6,083 nucleotides of DNA from Acidobacteriaceae bacterium (GTDB lineage: Bacteria > Acidobacteriota > Terriglobia > Terriglobales > Acidobacteriaceae), in NCBI GenBank assembly GCA_030044455.1, contig JASHVU010000599.1, positions 1-6,083 of the forward strand, written 5' to 3'. Below are positions 1-6,083 of this stretch, in pieces. Position numbers and translations under genes: made by a program. The stretch's first letter is position 1, and every line of letters begins with the position of its first letter. Below the pieces are notes generated by a model. It was given only the letters and a program-made list of their open reading frames with translations, searched no databases and was not told where the DNA came from.

Positions 1-105
1 CCGGGGCCCCCAGCAAAGGATTTGTATTTGCTGGCGTGGAACGACAAGGAGTCCACGACCACTTTCAATCCTCTTGAGAACACGCTTACTCAGGAATTGC
101 TCTAA
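1..105 (+). CDS. C-terminal fragment of an unidentified protein
   Basis: Frame 1 is open from the first base to a TAA at 103-105 and gives 34 residues, ending in NPLENTLTQELL. The fragment has ordinary protein composition (AKDLYLLAWNDKESTTTF, then the acidic and polar tail) with no low-complexity bias. The other plus-strand frames look poorer: frame 3 stops at about base 78, and frame 2 runs on into an Arg/Thr/Ser-rich shadow. I recognise no domain and propose no function. The gene would start left of the window and would be convergent with the permease. Its stop codon falls within a 7-base direct repeat (CTCTAAG) that flanks the MITE-like element just downstream. Because only 34 codons are visible, chance openness cannot be excluded. 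Confidence 0.4.
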   Translation, partial: PGPPAKDLYLLAWNDKESTTTFNPLENTLTQELL

Positions 106-106
106 G

Positions 107-287
107 AATCTGTTGAAAACCTCTTGGCCCGAACACAAAACGTGTCAAGGTGTCACTGCACAGAACGCGGAAACGCTCGCCGGGACAGCGTCTTGTATCA
201 GGGCGCGAGTTTACTCGCACCGAAAACGCACTAAAACAAGCGGGGACTTTAGCCCCTGCCGTATGCCTTCATGAGTTTTTCAACGGC
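107..287. mobile_element. Candidate MITE/REP-like small element with imperfect terminal inverted repeats
   Basis: The segment is bounded by CTGTTGAAAACCTC at 110-123 and GAGTTTTTCAACGG at 273-286, which are reverse complements at 12 of 14 positions. The 7-mer CTCTAAG occurs just outside both ends (100-106 and 288-294) and could be a target-site duplication, although it lies 3 bases from the left repeat and 1 from the right. Inside are a perfect 6-bp palindrome, GCGAGT-TT-ACTCGC (205-218), and a second stem, GGGG/CCCC, at 242-256. No transposase-sized reading frame is present. About 180 bp, non-coding, terminal inverted repeats and internal hairpins fit a non-autonomous element mobilised in trans. 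It could also be a plain intergenic repeat or a fossil IS end. I cannot name an IS family. Confidence 0.4.
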
Positions 288-306
288 CTCTAAGTCGGTT
301 ACTCGT

Positions 307-330
307 TTGATCGACCAGATGCGCGATCAA
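307..330. repeat. 7-bp inverted repeat (hairpin) downstream of the permease stop
   Basis: TTGATCG (307-313) and CGATCAA (324-330) are perfect reverse complements around a 10-base loop, 24 bases beyond the permease stop on its transcribed side. In the permease transcript this hairpin is followed by AAACGAG rather than a run of U, so it is not a standard intrinsic terminator. It could protect the 3' end of the mRNA or be incidental. Confidence 0.3.
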
Positions 331-353
331 GTTGTTACACGTTCAGGCAGGCT

Positions 354-1865
354 CTAAATCTTGCCTTCCGACTTGCCCGCATTTGCTTGCCGATCCCTAC
401 TCAAGCAAACAAGAAAGTAAACTGGGACTCCGAGAACCACAATTCCGAATCCGGGCCAGGTGGTGGTTGGGCGGTAGAGCAATAAGACAATCAGAATGGT
501 GGAAGCACCCAGAATGTAAAGAGCCGGAACAAACGGATAGCCCCATGTTTTGTAGGGTCGTTCCGCATCAGGCCGCGTCTTGCGCAAACGGATGACCCCG
601 GCGATGGTAAGGATATAAAACATCAGCGCCGCGGAAATTACGTAATCAAGCAGGTTGCTGTAGAGATTGCCATACTGGCCGGTAGCCGGGTTGTAAGTGC
701 GGGGAAGCACCAGCAGCACCGACCAGCATCCCTGAATCAGCAGCGCCCATCCAGGCACGCCCGCTGAGTTCAATCTTCGAGAAATGCGAAGAAACAGTCC
801 ATCGTTGGCCATGGCATATGAGGCTCTGGCGCCTGCGAGGGTGAGTGCGTTAACGGTTCCAAAGGTGGATATCATGATGGCCGCGGCCATCATGCCGGCT
901 CCGAAACGCGGATACACTACGCGCAGCACAGCGGTGGCCACGCGGTCGTCCGCGACGTGCTGCATCGCTGGCAGGGGCAGCGTGCATAGGTAAGCGACAT
1001 TGGCGAGCAGGTAAAGAAGAATTACGGAAGAAGCGCCGATGACGAGCGCGAGCGGCAGGTTGCGGTGAGGATTTCTCACCTCTGCCGCAACAAAAGTAAT
1101 GTCGTGCCAGGAATCGGCCGAAAACAGCGAGCCGGTTTGCGAAATGCAAATCGCGACGAACAGGCCTGCGGCGGTTGTCGCGGCCAAGCCGGCCGCCATC
1201 GAAATCGACGGCTGCGTGACCCACGCATGTTCAAAATTGGCGTGGATCGCCGCCGAGTTGGCGCCGACTGTCATGCCCAATACGATGACAGCCAGCAGCG
1301 CTCCCGTTTTGGCGATGGTAAAGATGTTCTGTACGATCTTGCCGTACTGGAGCCCGCAGGAGTTCGCGAGCGTAAGCAACGCGATTACTGCAATCGCCAG
1401 AACCTGAGCGGTTGAAAGTGACCACGCATAGTGACTCGAGATGTGAATAGGTGCAACCAGGTAATGGGACTCTGAGATTGACGGAAGCAGCACGCCGGTG
1501 AAACGCGCGAAGGCAATGGCCACGGCCGCAATGGTGCCGGTTTGAATCACTGTCAACAAGGTCCAGCCATAAAGAAAGCCCCAAAGCGGAGAGAAAGCCT
1601 CGCGCAGGTAGATATACATTCCGCCCGCTTGCGGCATCATGGCGGCCAGCTCCCCGTATGCCAGTGCGCCGCTGATGGTAAGCACGCCGGTGAGCGCCCA
1701 TGCAATCAGCAGCCAGCCTGCGCTGCCAATCTGGCGCGACATCTCGGCGGAGACAATGAAGATGCCTGACCCGATCATGACGCCGACAACAATCATCACC
1801 GAATCGAAGAGTCCAAGGCCGCGATGAAAGGCCGGCGCGTCTTTTTGAATGTCGTGTACCTTCAT
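354..1865 (-). CDS. APC-superfamily amino acid permease (LAT/SteT-like)
   Basis: A complete 503-residue inner-membrane transporter, probably moving an amino acid by proton symport or exchange. Length and alternating hydrophobic segments fit a 12-helix APC protein. Helix 1 carries the substrate-binding loop GSGIF (residues 32-36) in the context VGVMIGSGIF. Next comes the helix-2/3 pattern ALAYGELAAMMPQAGGMYIYLRE (roughly 67-89), characteristic of the family. Residues 248-271, with ITFVAAEVRNPHRNLP, match the conserved helix-6/7 region where LAT-like members have FAYDGW plus NPxRNLP. Here the helix-6 part is altered to FSADSW, which may change substrate choice. Start: ATG at 1865 with an AAGGA ribosome site 8 bases upstream. 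The gene points away from the pga operon across a 713-base gap and shows no functional link to it. Family call is firm; the substrate is unknown. Confidence 0.93.
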   Translation of the reverse strand: MKVHDIQKDAPAFHRGLGLFDSVMIVVGVMIGSGIFIVSAEMSRQIGSAGWLLIAWALTGVLTISGALAYGELAAMMPQAGGMYIYLREAFSPLWGFLYGWTLLTVIQTGTIAAVAIAFARFTGVLLPSISESHYLVAPIHISSHYAWSLSTAQVLAIAVIALLTLANSCGLQYGKIVQNIFTIAKTGALLAVIVLGMTVGANSAAIHANFEHAWVTQPSISMAAGLAATTAAGLFVAICISQTGSLFSADSWHDITFVAAEVRNPHRNLPLALVIGASSVILLYLLANVAYLCTLPLPAMQHVADDRVATAVLRVVYPRFGAGMMAAAIMISTFGTVNALTLAGARASYAMANDGLFLRISRRLNSAGVPGWALLIQGCWSVLLVLPRTYNPATGQYGNLYSNLLDYVISAALMFYILTIAGVIRLRKTRPDAERPYKTWGYPFVPALYILGASTILIVLLLYRPTTTWPGFGIVVLGVPVYFLVCLSRDRQANAGKSEGKI

Positions 1866-1873
1866 TCGTTCAG

Positions 1874-1878
1874 TCCTT
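1874..1878 (-). promoter_or_regulatory. Shine-Dalgarno site of the permease gene
   Basis: On the minus strand AAGGA lies 8 bases before the ATG at 1865, close to ideal spacing. It supports that start over the internal ATGs. Confidence 0.75.
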
Positions 1879-2031
1879 GATTGGTTCGCGATGGCTGTTC
1901 GCTTTTAACGGATGTTAGAACTTATCGAGCGGCCTGCGCCGATGGCTGCCCGGCCGAATTTGACAATCCAGATTGCACTTCCGGTTCCGGGTGGACAAAA
2001 TGCTATTGTATCCATTCGCAAATACCTCGGG

Positions 2032-2381
2032 ATGCGCCGAATTCTCTTCCTGGTCTTGTGGCTGCCTTTGGCGAAGATTGAGGTCCAAGCGGCGGGAAAG
2101 TAACTCTCGAGGACGCAGTTGACGGCGAATGCGACCAGCATATTCCTGTCTGCGTGCCAACAGAGTTCCGGGAATACTCCAGGTCACAAGCGATCTCCGC
2201 GCGGTTCCGCACTGATCGTTTCGCATTCTGATATCGCATGGATGCCACCGGTTGCCCTCCGGGCCAGAAGACCAGTTACGGCGAAGTCGCCGCGCAAACT
2301 CAGCAACACCTGTTTGCATTGCCTGAGACTGGCTGGCGGCGTTCTCTGTTGGACGCGGTACGCCGTCTGCCCCATTGGTAA
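2032..2381 (+). pseudogene. Possible decayed gene for a small secreted protein
   Basis: An ATG at 2032 opens a 23-residue frame that reads like an export signal: MRR, then the hydrophobic stretch ILFLVLWLPLA, then KIEVQA before a possible cleavage, with a stop at 2101-2103. The neighbouring frame (positions divisible by 3) takes over near 2094 with GKVTLEDAVDGE and runs to a TGA at 2229-2231. The same frame continues after that stop as MDATGCPPGQKTSYGE and ends with RRSLLDAVRRLPHW at a TAA (2379-2381). One frameshift near 2100 and one in-frame stop would therefore reconstruct roughly 115 residues. An extended -10 (TGCTATTGT, 2001-2009) lies about 23 bases before the ATG, but there is no clear Shine-Dalgarno. 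I recognise no domain. Chance is a real alternative, because the minus strand is also open here. Confidence 0.25.
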
Positions 2382-2483
2382 CCCGCATGGGCGTGAAAGG
2401 GGCGTCAAAGGTACCTGAACAACCGGGTGAGTAGTGCCACCATGGTTGCAGCAACATGGACGATCCGGGGATTCTGCATCTCA

Positions 2484-2493
2484 TTGAATTCAA
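2484..2493. repeat. 10-bp perfect palindrome upstream of pgaD
   Basis: TTGAATTCAA is a perfect self-complementary decamer in a short AT-rich patch (about 2480-2515) roughly 106 bases before the pgaD ATG. Its position suits a promoter or a small operator, but no matching -10/-35 pair is visible, and a single palindrome of this length can arise by chance. Confidence 0.2.
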
Positions 2494-2599
2494 CTAGCAT
2501 AAATTCGAAATCAAACAGAGCCGTTTCGAAGCTGAGAATCGGACGCATACGCTCGCCTTGTGTCCCTGAGTTCTGAAATTGCGACCAAGGCTGGTAAAG

Positions 2600-3022
2600 A
2601 TGCAGGAATCCCGATTTCCCAGGCTGTACAAGTTTCTTCGCTATGCATCCGCGACGATCGGCTGGCTTCTCTATGTCTACGAGTGGGTGCACGTCTCGTG
2701 GCAGACGCCCAGCCGCGAGCCTGTCGCCTTCGTCTTCCTGTTTATCTTCACTGTTGTGCTGATGCACTTAAGCATCGTGTGGTGGATCGATCACAACAAG
2801 CGGCGGGCCTTGGCGGGAAAGCGTGGACTCTGCACGCGCTATATCGTTCCCGCCATTTCTCAGGATTATCTGGGCAGGCAGCTGGTGCTGGATGAAGATT
2901 GTGGGGACAGCCAGGAGATTCTTGTGCATATCGACGGCGGGATCAAGTTCTATTTTCCCGCAATGGTGCCTGAGGTGGTGATGGAAATCCCCGCAATGGT
3001 GCCTGAACTGGTAATGGAGTAG
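2600..3022 (+). CDS. pgaD: PgaD-like subunit of PNAG synthase
   Basis: A 140-residue inner-membrane protein, the small partner of the PgaC polymerase. In E. coli the PgaC-PgaD pair makes and exports poly-beta-1,6-GlcNAc, and cyclic di-GMP binding stabilises the pair. Two membrane helices are visible (about 14-35 and 42-63), followed by the basic HNKRR and a cytoplasmic tail with QEILVHIDGGIKFYF (105-119), the same layout as the roughly 137-residue E. coli protein. Sequence similarity is low, so the call rests on topology, size and position next to pgaC. Start: ATG 2600, with AAGG 9 bases upstream; a TTG at 2579 would add 7 residues. Oddity: the last 21 residues are a tandem duplication, PAMVPEVVME-I-PAMVPELVME. 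First gene of the operon; pgaC begins 9 bases after its stop. Confidence 0.75.
   Translation: MQESRFPRLYKFLRYASATIGWLLYVYEWVHVSWQTPSREPVAFVFLFIFTVVLMHLSIVWWIDHNKRRALAGKRGLCTRYIVPAISQDYLGRQLVLDEDCGDSQEILVHIDGGIKFYFPAMVPEVVMEIPAMVPELVME
2957..3018 (+). repeat. 33-nt tandem duplication at the 3' end of pgaD
   Basis: Two 29-base copies, 2957-2985 and 2990-3018, have a period of exactly 33 bases and differ at three positions. Each begins CCCGCAATGGTGCCTGA. The in-frame duplication adds 11 residues to the PgaD tail. The second copy runs into GGAG (3016-3019), the likely ribosome site for pgaC, whereas the first copy reads GGAA there. Confidence 0.9.
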
Positions 3023-3031
3023 CGCTGGGTC

Positions 3032-4297
3032 ATGCATGAAGAGGCACTCCAATTGTGGCCAATTCTGAGAGCAATCGATCATTCGTTTCTTTACTACTTG
3101 GCATTGCACTTTTACGGCATCTATCCAATCGCGATGAGCTGGCTTTGGATCTCGCTTTCGCTGTTTTTCCGGCGCGGGCAAGAGAATGCTCCTCTTGAGA
3201 TGGGGGGACCGTTTCCGTTGGTTTCAGTCGTGGTTCCATGTTTTGCTGAAGAGGCGACACTTAATGACACCGTGAATGCGCTTCTGGCGCTCGATTATCC
3301 GTCCTTTGAAGTGATCATCGTCAACGACCACTCGCCGGACCAAACGGCGCATGTGGCGCGCGGCTATCTCAGCGATTGCCGGGTGCGGCTGATCAACAAG
3401 ACCGTAAATGAAGGCAAGGCGATGGCGCTGAACGACGCGCTGCCGTTTTGCCGCGGCGAGATCCTGCTGATTATCGACGGCGACATCATTGTGACGCCCC
3501 AAGTGCTGAAGAATATGGTCCCGCACTTCCTGGGTACGCGAGTTGCCGCTGTGACAGGCAATCCGCGGGTGCGAAACAGAAGGACCCTGCTGCAGCATCT
3601 CCAGGCGATTGAGTTTTCGTCGATTGTCTCAATGCAGAGGCGTGCCCAGCGCGTTCTCGGTCGCATCCTCACCGTTTCAGGCGCGGTGCTGGCAGTACGG
3701 CGCACCGCACTGCTTGAAATTGGGGGATTCAGCTCGGAAATGGCCACCGAAGATATGGATATGACCTGGCGCCTGCAGATGAGGCACTGGGATATCCGCT
3801 ACGAGCCGCGAGCCGTGGTCTGGATGCAGGTGCCGTTGAATATTCGCGAACTGTGGAAGCAGCGGCGCCGTTGGTCGCGCGGACTGGCGCAAGCGATAAA
3901 GCGCCACTGCGAAATTCCGTTGCGCTGGAAGATGCGACGGATGTGGCCGATTTATTACGAATCGTGCGCTTCGATCTTGTGGTCGTTTGTGTTTGTATTG
4001 ATGACCTTGTTCTGGATCTTATGCAAGTCTGTCGGGTACGACCCGCGGGGCGCGTCGCCGTTCCCCAATTTCTGGGGAATGATGATCGCCACCACGTGCA
4101 TCGCGCAACTCATGATAGGGGCATGGGTCGACCAGAAATATGACCCCGACATCATGTGGTCGACGCCGGATGCAGTGTTTTATCCCATCATCTACTGGAT
4201 GATGATGGCCATCATCACATTTGTGTATACAATTCCAGCGCTTGTTCGCAAACCTCCCCAGGTCCAAACGTGGCGCATCAGGCGGGATGCGGCATGA
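3032..4297 (+). CDS. pgaC: PgaC/IcaA-like GT2 poly-beta-1,6-N-acetylglucosamine synthase
   Basis: A 421-residue processive family-2 glycosyltransferase of the inner membrane that polymerises UDP-GlcNAc into PNAG. Hydrophobic helices lie at about 18-46. The GT-A domain follows: VSVVVPCFAEE (64-74), nucleotide-binding IIVNDHS with N98-D99, the metal-binding DGD at 149-151, the TED motif (239-241) whose Asp is the expected catalytic base, and QRRRW (277-281), the hallmark of processive synthases. Three more helices are at about 308-333, 345-366 and 382-402. All motifs are intact, and length is close to E. coli PgaC (about 441). ATG 3032 has GGAG 12 bases upstream, inside the end of pgaD. The stop overlaps the pgaA start (ATGA). 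Related hyaluronan, chitin or cellulose synthases share these motifs; the PgaD- and PgaA-like neighbours favour PNAG. Confidence 0.92.
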   Translation: MHEEALQLWPILRAIDHSFLYYLALHFYGIYPIAMSWLWISLSLFFRRGQENAPLEMGGPFPLVSVVVPCFAEEATLNDTVNALLALDYPSFEVIIVNDHSPDQTAHVARGYLSDCRVRLINKTVNEGKAMALNDALPFCRGEILLIIDGDIIVTPQVLKNMVPHFLGTRVAAVTGNPRVRNRRTLLQHLQAIEFSSIVSMQRRAQRVLGRILTVSGAVLAVRRTALLEIGGFSSEMATEDMDMTWRLQMRHWDIRYEPRAVVWMQVPLNIRELWKQRRRWSRGLAQAIKRHCEIPLRWKMRRMWPIYYESCASILWSFVFVLMTLFWILCKSVGYDPRGASPFPNFWGMMIATTCIAQLMIGAWVDQKYDPDIMWSTPDAVFYPIIYWMMMAIITFVYTIPALVRKPPQVQTWRIRRDAA

Positions 4298-6083
4298 GGC
4301 TGAACGAAATAAATGGAGTGCGCGGGTGTGCGGTTGCGGTGTTGCTGATTTGGAGCGCGGGAATACTGTGGGCACAGAACAGCCCGGCGCCGCGCGAGGA
4401 TCGCGAAGCCGCGGTAGTGCAGGCGCGCGGCGGGGACCCGAAAGATGCCCTGTCAACGCTGCGCGCGTTGCTGGCAAAGTATCCCGATGATGTGCGGCTG
4501 CTGGCCGACACGGAGATCGTGGCTAACTGGGCCGGAGACGATGCGTATGTGCTGGAGTTGTACGCGCGTGCGGAGACTCCGAGGAATGACGCGGGATTGA
4601 CGGAAGCAGTGGCGCGGTCGGCACGTAATCTGCATCAATACGGCATGGCGCTCAATCTCTTTCGCAGTGCGGCCGGATTGGCCCCCGATCGCTGGCAGCC
4701 GGTGCTGGGGCAGGCGATGGTGCTTACGGACGAGGGACATTATCGCGAAGCGGCGGTGCGGATGCAGCCGTTGCTGCGCGATCACCTGGACGAGGCGGAT
4801 GTGGAATCGGGCGAAGCGTACCTATGCTCGCGCCAGGGCGATTACCCCTGCGTGATCGATATGGACCAGCGGTTGATGGCGCACCGGCCGCAGGAAAGCG
4901 CGGCGATCCAATGCGACATGGCAACGGCGCTGGCACATGTGGGCGGCGCAACGCTGGCCGAGCAGACCTGTCGGCACGCGGAGACGCCAAACGAAAGGTT
5001 TCTGCTTGAAGCGAAAGGCGCCGAGCGGGTGCGCTGGATTGAGGCGTCTGCCGGAACATGGACGCAGAAGCGCGCAGAAGGGGAAGAGGCGCTGAAGCTT
5101 CTGAACCGCGTGATTGAGGATTCGGCGGTCCACGACGACATTTGGAGGGCGGCTGAGTTTGACCGGCTGCTTGCGCTTTACGATCTGCGCCGAATGCGCG
5201 AAGTAATTGGCGAATACGATCAGTTGCTCGCGCAAAAGATCGAGACGCCCGCCTATGCACTGGCCCCAGTGGCGGGCGCGTATCTGGCGCTGCGTCATCC
5301 GCACCATGCCGAGGCGCTGTATCGGCTGTTGGCGAGCCGCACGCCCGGAAACGGCGGAGTGTGGGGCGGTCTTGCCTATGCGCAGTTGGAAAGCGAGCAC
5401 ATCCGTGCGTCGTTTCAAACAGTGGATCAGGCGTACCGGCACGCGCCAGCTCAGTTGCGGGCGCAGGGGCTGGCGGGCAGGCCATTCAACGAAGAGCATG
5501 TGAACCTCGGAGTGCAGGTGGGCGAGATGCGGGGCAATGCCGACATGCCGGCGCAGGAATATACACGGCTCATGCCGATGCTGGCGGCCGCTCCGGCGAA
5601 TCAGGGCCTGAACCGCGCCTTGGCCATGAACTACCTGGCCCGCGGATGGCCGAAGATGGCTATGCTACAGGAGCGGATCGCCGACAGCAACGCGCAGCCG
5701 GACTCGTTGCCGGTGCTGGAGGACGCTGAGGTGCTGGATGCAACTGGGCGGCGCGACCAGGCGGACGCCATTTTGCCAGCGTTACTGTTGCGCGACGGCA
5801 ACAGCCCGCCCATCGACCGCTATATAACCGATCGCGCCATTGAGCGCGGCTGGCAGGTCGACGCGGAGACGGGCTACGAGCGATCGAGCGGGAAGTTCAT
5901 CGGCACCACCGAGCATTCCGATGGACATTTGTACAGCCCGCTCATGGACAATCGCTGGCGCGCGTTTGTGCACGCGCTGGGCGACACAGGGAACTTTATT
6001 CAAGGCTCGGCGTATCGCTCGCGCAGCGCTGTTGGAGTGAGCTACGACTACCAGCGCGAATCGGTGTGGGTTGAAGCAGGCGG
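4294..6083 (+). CDS. pgaA: PgaA-like outer-membrane PNAG export porin (3' end missing)
   Basis: The frame is open from ATG 4294 to the window edge: 596 codons plus two bases. It starts with an export signal: basic residues near R10, hydrophobic core AVAVLLIW, likely cleavage after A27. Residues about 35-500 are an all-helical TPR region; clear repeats are near 48-92, 113-161 and 341-385. In PgaA this periplasmic scaffold guides the polymer. After GWQVDAETGYERSSG (519-533) the pattern turns to alternating strands (VGVSYDYQRESVWVEAG), matching the onset of the 16-stranded barrel, which starts near residue 511 of 807 in E. coli PgaA. About 200-300 residues should follow. Four cysteines (178, 186, 207, 226) cluster in the TPR region and are the only ones in the visible mature protein. 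The ATGA overlap with pgaC suggests translational coupling. The TPR part alone would be ambiguous; context and barrel onset settle it. Confidence 0.85.
   Translation, partial: MRLNEINGVRGCAVAVLLIWSAGILWAQNSPAPREDREAAVVQARGGDPKDALSTLRALLAKYPDDVRLLADTEIVANWAGDDAYVLELYARAETPRNDAGLTEAVARSARNLHQYGMALNLFRSAAGLAPDRWQPVLGQAMVLTDEGHYREAAVRMQPLLRDHLDEADVESGEAYLCSRQGDYPCVIDMDQRLMAHRPQESAAIQCDMATALAHVGGATLAEQTCRHAETPNERFLLEAKGAERVRWIEASAGTWTQKRAEGEEALKLLNRVIEDSAVHDDIWRAAEFDRLLALYDLRRMREVIGEYDQLLAQKIETPAYALAPVAGAYLALRHPHHAEALYRLLASRTPGNGGVWGGLAYAQLESEHIRASFQTVDQAYRHAPAQLRAQGLAGRPFNEEHVNLGVQVGEMRGNADMPAQEYTRLMPMLAAAPANQGLNRALAMNYLARGWPKMAMLQERIADSNAQPDSLPVLEDAEVLDATGRRDQADAILPALLLRDGNSPPIDRYITDRAIERGWQVDAETGYERSSGKFIGTTEHSDGHLYSPLMDNRWRAFVHALGDTGNFIQGSAYRSRSAVGVSYDYQRESVWVEAG

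Larger units (their letters stand above)
1866..2578. other. Long divergent intergenic region without a convincing intact gene
   Basis: These 713 bases separate the divergent permease and pga units and should hold both promoters. I found no convincing pair of -35 and -10 boxes. A perfect TTGACA at 1960-1965 has no -10 at the right distance, and an extended -10 (TGCTATTGT, 2001-2009) has no good -35. No tRNA, rRNA or GEMM-type c-di-GMP riboswitch core is visible. Two weak coding readings compete: a broken plus-strand gene (2032-2381, listed separately) and a minus-strand frame open for about 190 codons (from ATG 2484 or TTG 2493 down to 1915). The minus frame lacks a ribosome site, is Arg/Gln-rich and resembles no family I know. 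Confidence 0.6.

Noticed and set aside
106..353. tRNA, CRISPR or other RNA gene in the left intergenic region
   Set aside because: No cloverleaf, no regularly spaced repeats; the palindromes there fit a small repeat element better.
1526..1538. 13-mer CCGCAATGGTGCC shared between the permease gene and both pgaD repeat copies
   Set aside because: One 13-mer match is about what chance gives in a 6-kb window, and the flanking bases do not match.
1231..1701. 156-codon minus-strand frame inside the permease
   Set aside because: It is an out-of-frame shadow on the same strand as the permease, whose own frame carries all the family motifs.
1960..1965. Perfect -35 hexamer TTGACA on the plus strand
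   Set aside because: No -10-like hexamer lies 16-18 bases downstream. A sigma-54 reading (with TTGCA at 1973-1977) also fails because GG is replaced by GA and the spacing is off by one.
2382..2599. c-di-GMP (GEMM) riboswitch in front of pgaD
   Set aside because: It would make biological sense because PNAG synthesis is controlled by c-di-GMP, but I could not find the conserved core or the expected paired elements.
2579..2599. Upstream TTG start for pgaD adding 7 residues
   Set aside because: ATG 2600 has an AAGG at a good distance, whereas the TTG has no Shine-Dalgarno. The added residues show no feature that demands them.
4724..5499. Long minus-strand open frames (225 and 253 codons) opposite pgaA
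   Set aside because: They are Arg/Pro/Ala-rich mirror frames of a GC-rich coding strand, have no motif or ribosome site, and lie wholly inside a well supported gene.

Overview
The window looks like chromosomal DNA from a GC-rich, diderm (outer-membrane) bacterium. An outer-membrane porin gene of the PgaA type sits beside PgaC- and PgaD-like inner-membrane genes, so the cell must have two membranes. Style and gene content would fit an Acidobacteriota-like soil bacterium, but that assignment is an impression, not something the sequence proves.

Layout. (1) Bases 1-105 are probably the last 34 codons of an unidentified plus-strand gene. (2) Bases 106-353, between two convergent genes, carry a small MITE-like or REP-like element with imperfect terminal inverted repeats and internal palindromes, then a separate 7-bp hairpin. 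(3) Bases 354-1865, minus strand, encode a complete amino-acid permease of the APC superfamily with a good ribosome binding site. (4) Bases 1866-2578 are a 713-base divergent interval with no convincing intact gene. It may hold a decayed secreted-protein gene and must hold the control regions of both flanking units. (5) From 2600 to the window end, plus strand, lies a tightly packed operon for poly-beta-1,6-N-acetyl-D-glucosamine (PNAG/PGA) exopolysaccharide: pgaD (9-base gap), pgaC (4-base ATGA overlap), then pgaA, which is cut by the window edge just after its beta-barrel domain begins.

How the genes work together. In the E. coli system PgaC (GT2 synthase) and PgaD (small two-helix partner) polymerise GlcNAc from UDP-GlcNAc and pass the chain across the inner membrane. 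PgaB partly deacetylates it in the periplasm, and PgaA carries it through a TPR scaffold and outer-membrane barrel. Here the order is D-C-A, the reverse of the E. coli A-B-C-D order, and no pgaB deacetylase is seen; it may lie beyond 6083 or elsewhere. The main oddities are this order, a 33-nt tandem duplication at the 3' end of pgaD, a four-cysteine cluster in the PgaA TPR region, the small repeat element near the left edge, and the possible gene relic in the long intergenic interval. I see no clearly new multi-gene system; the core is a rearranged version of a known one.
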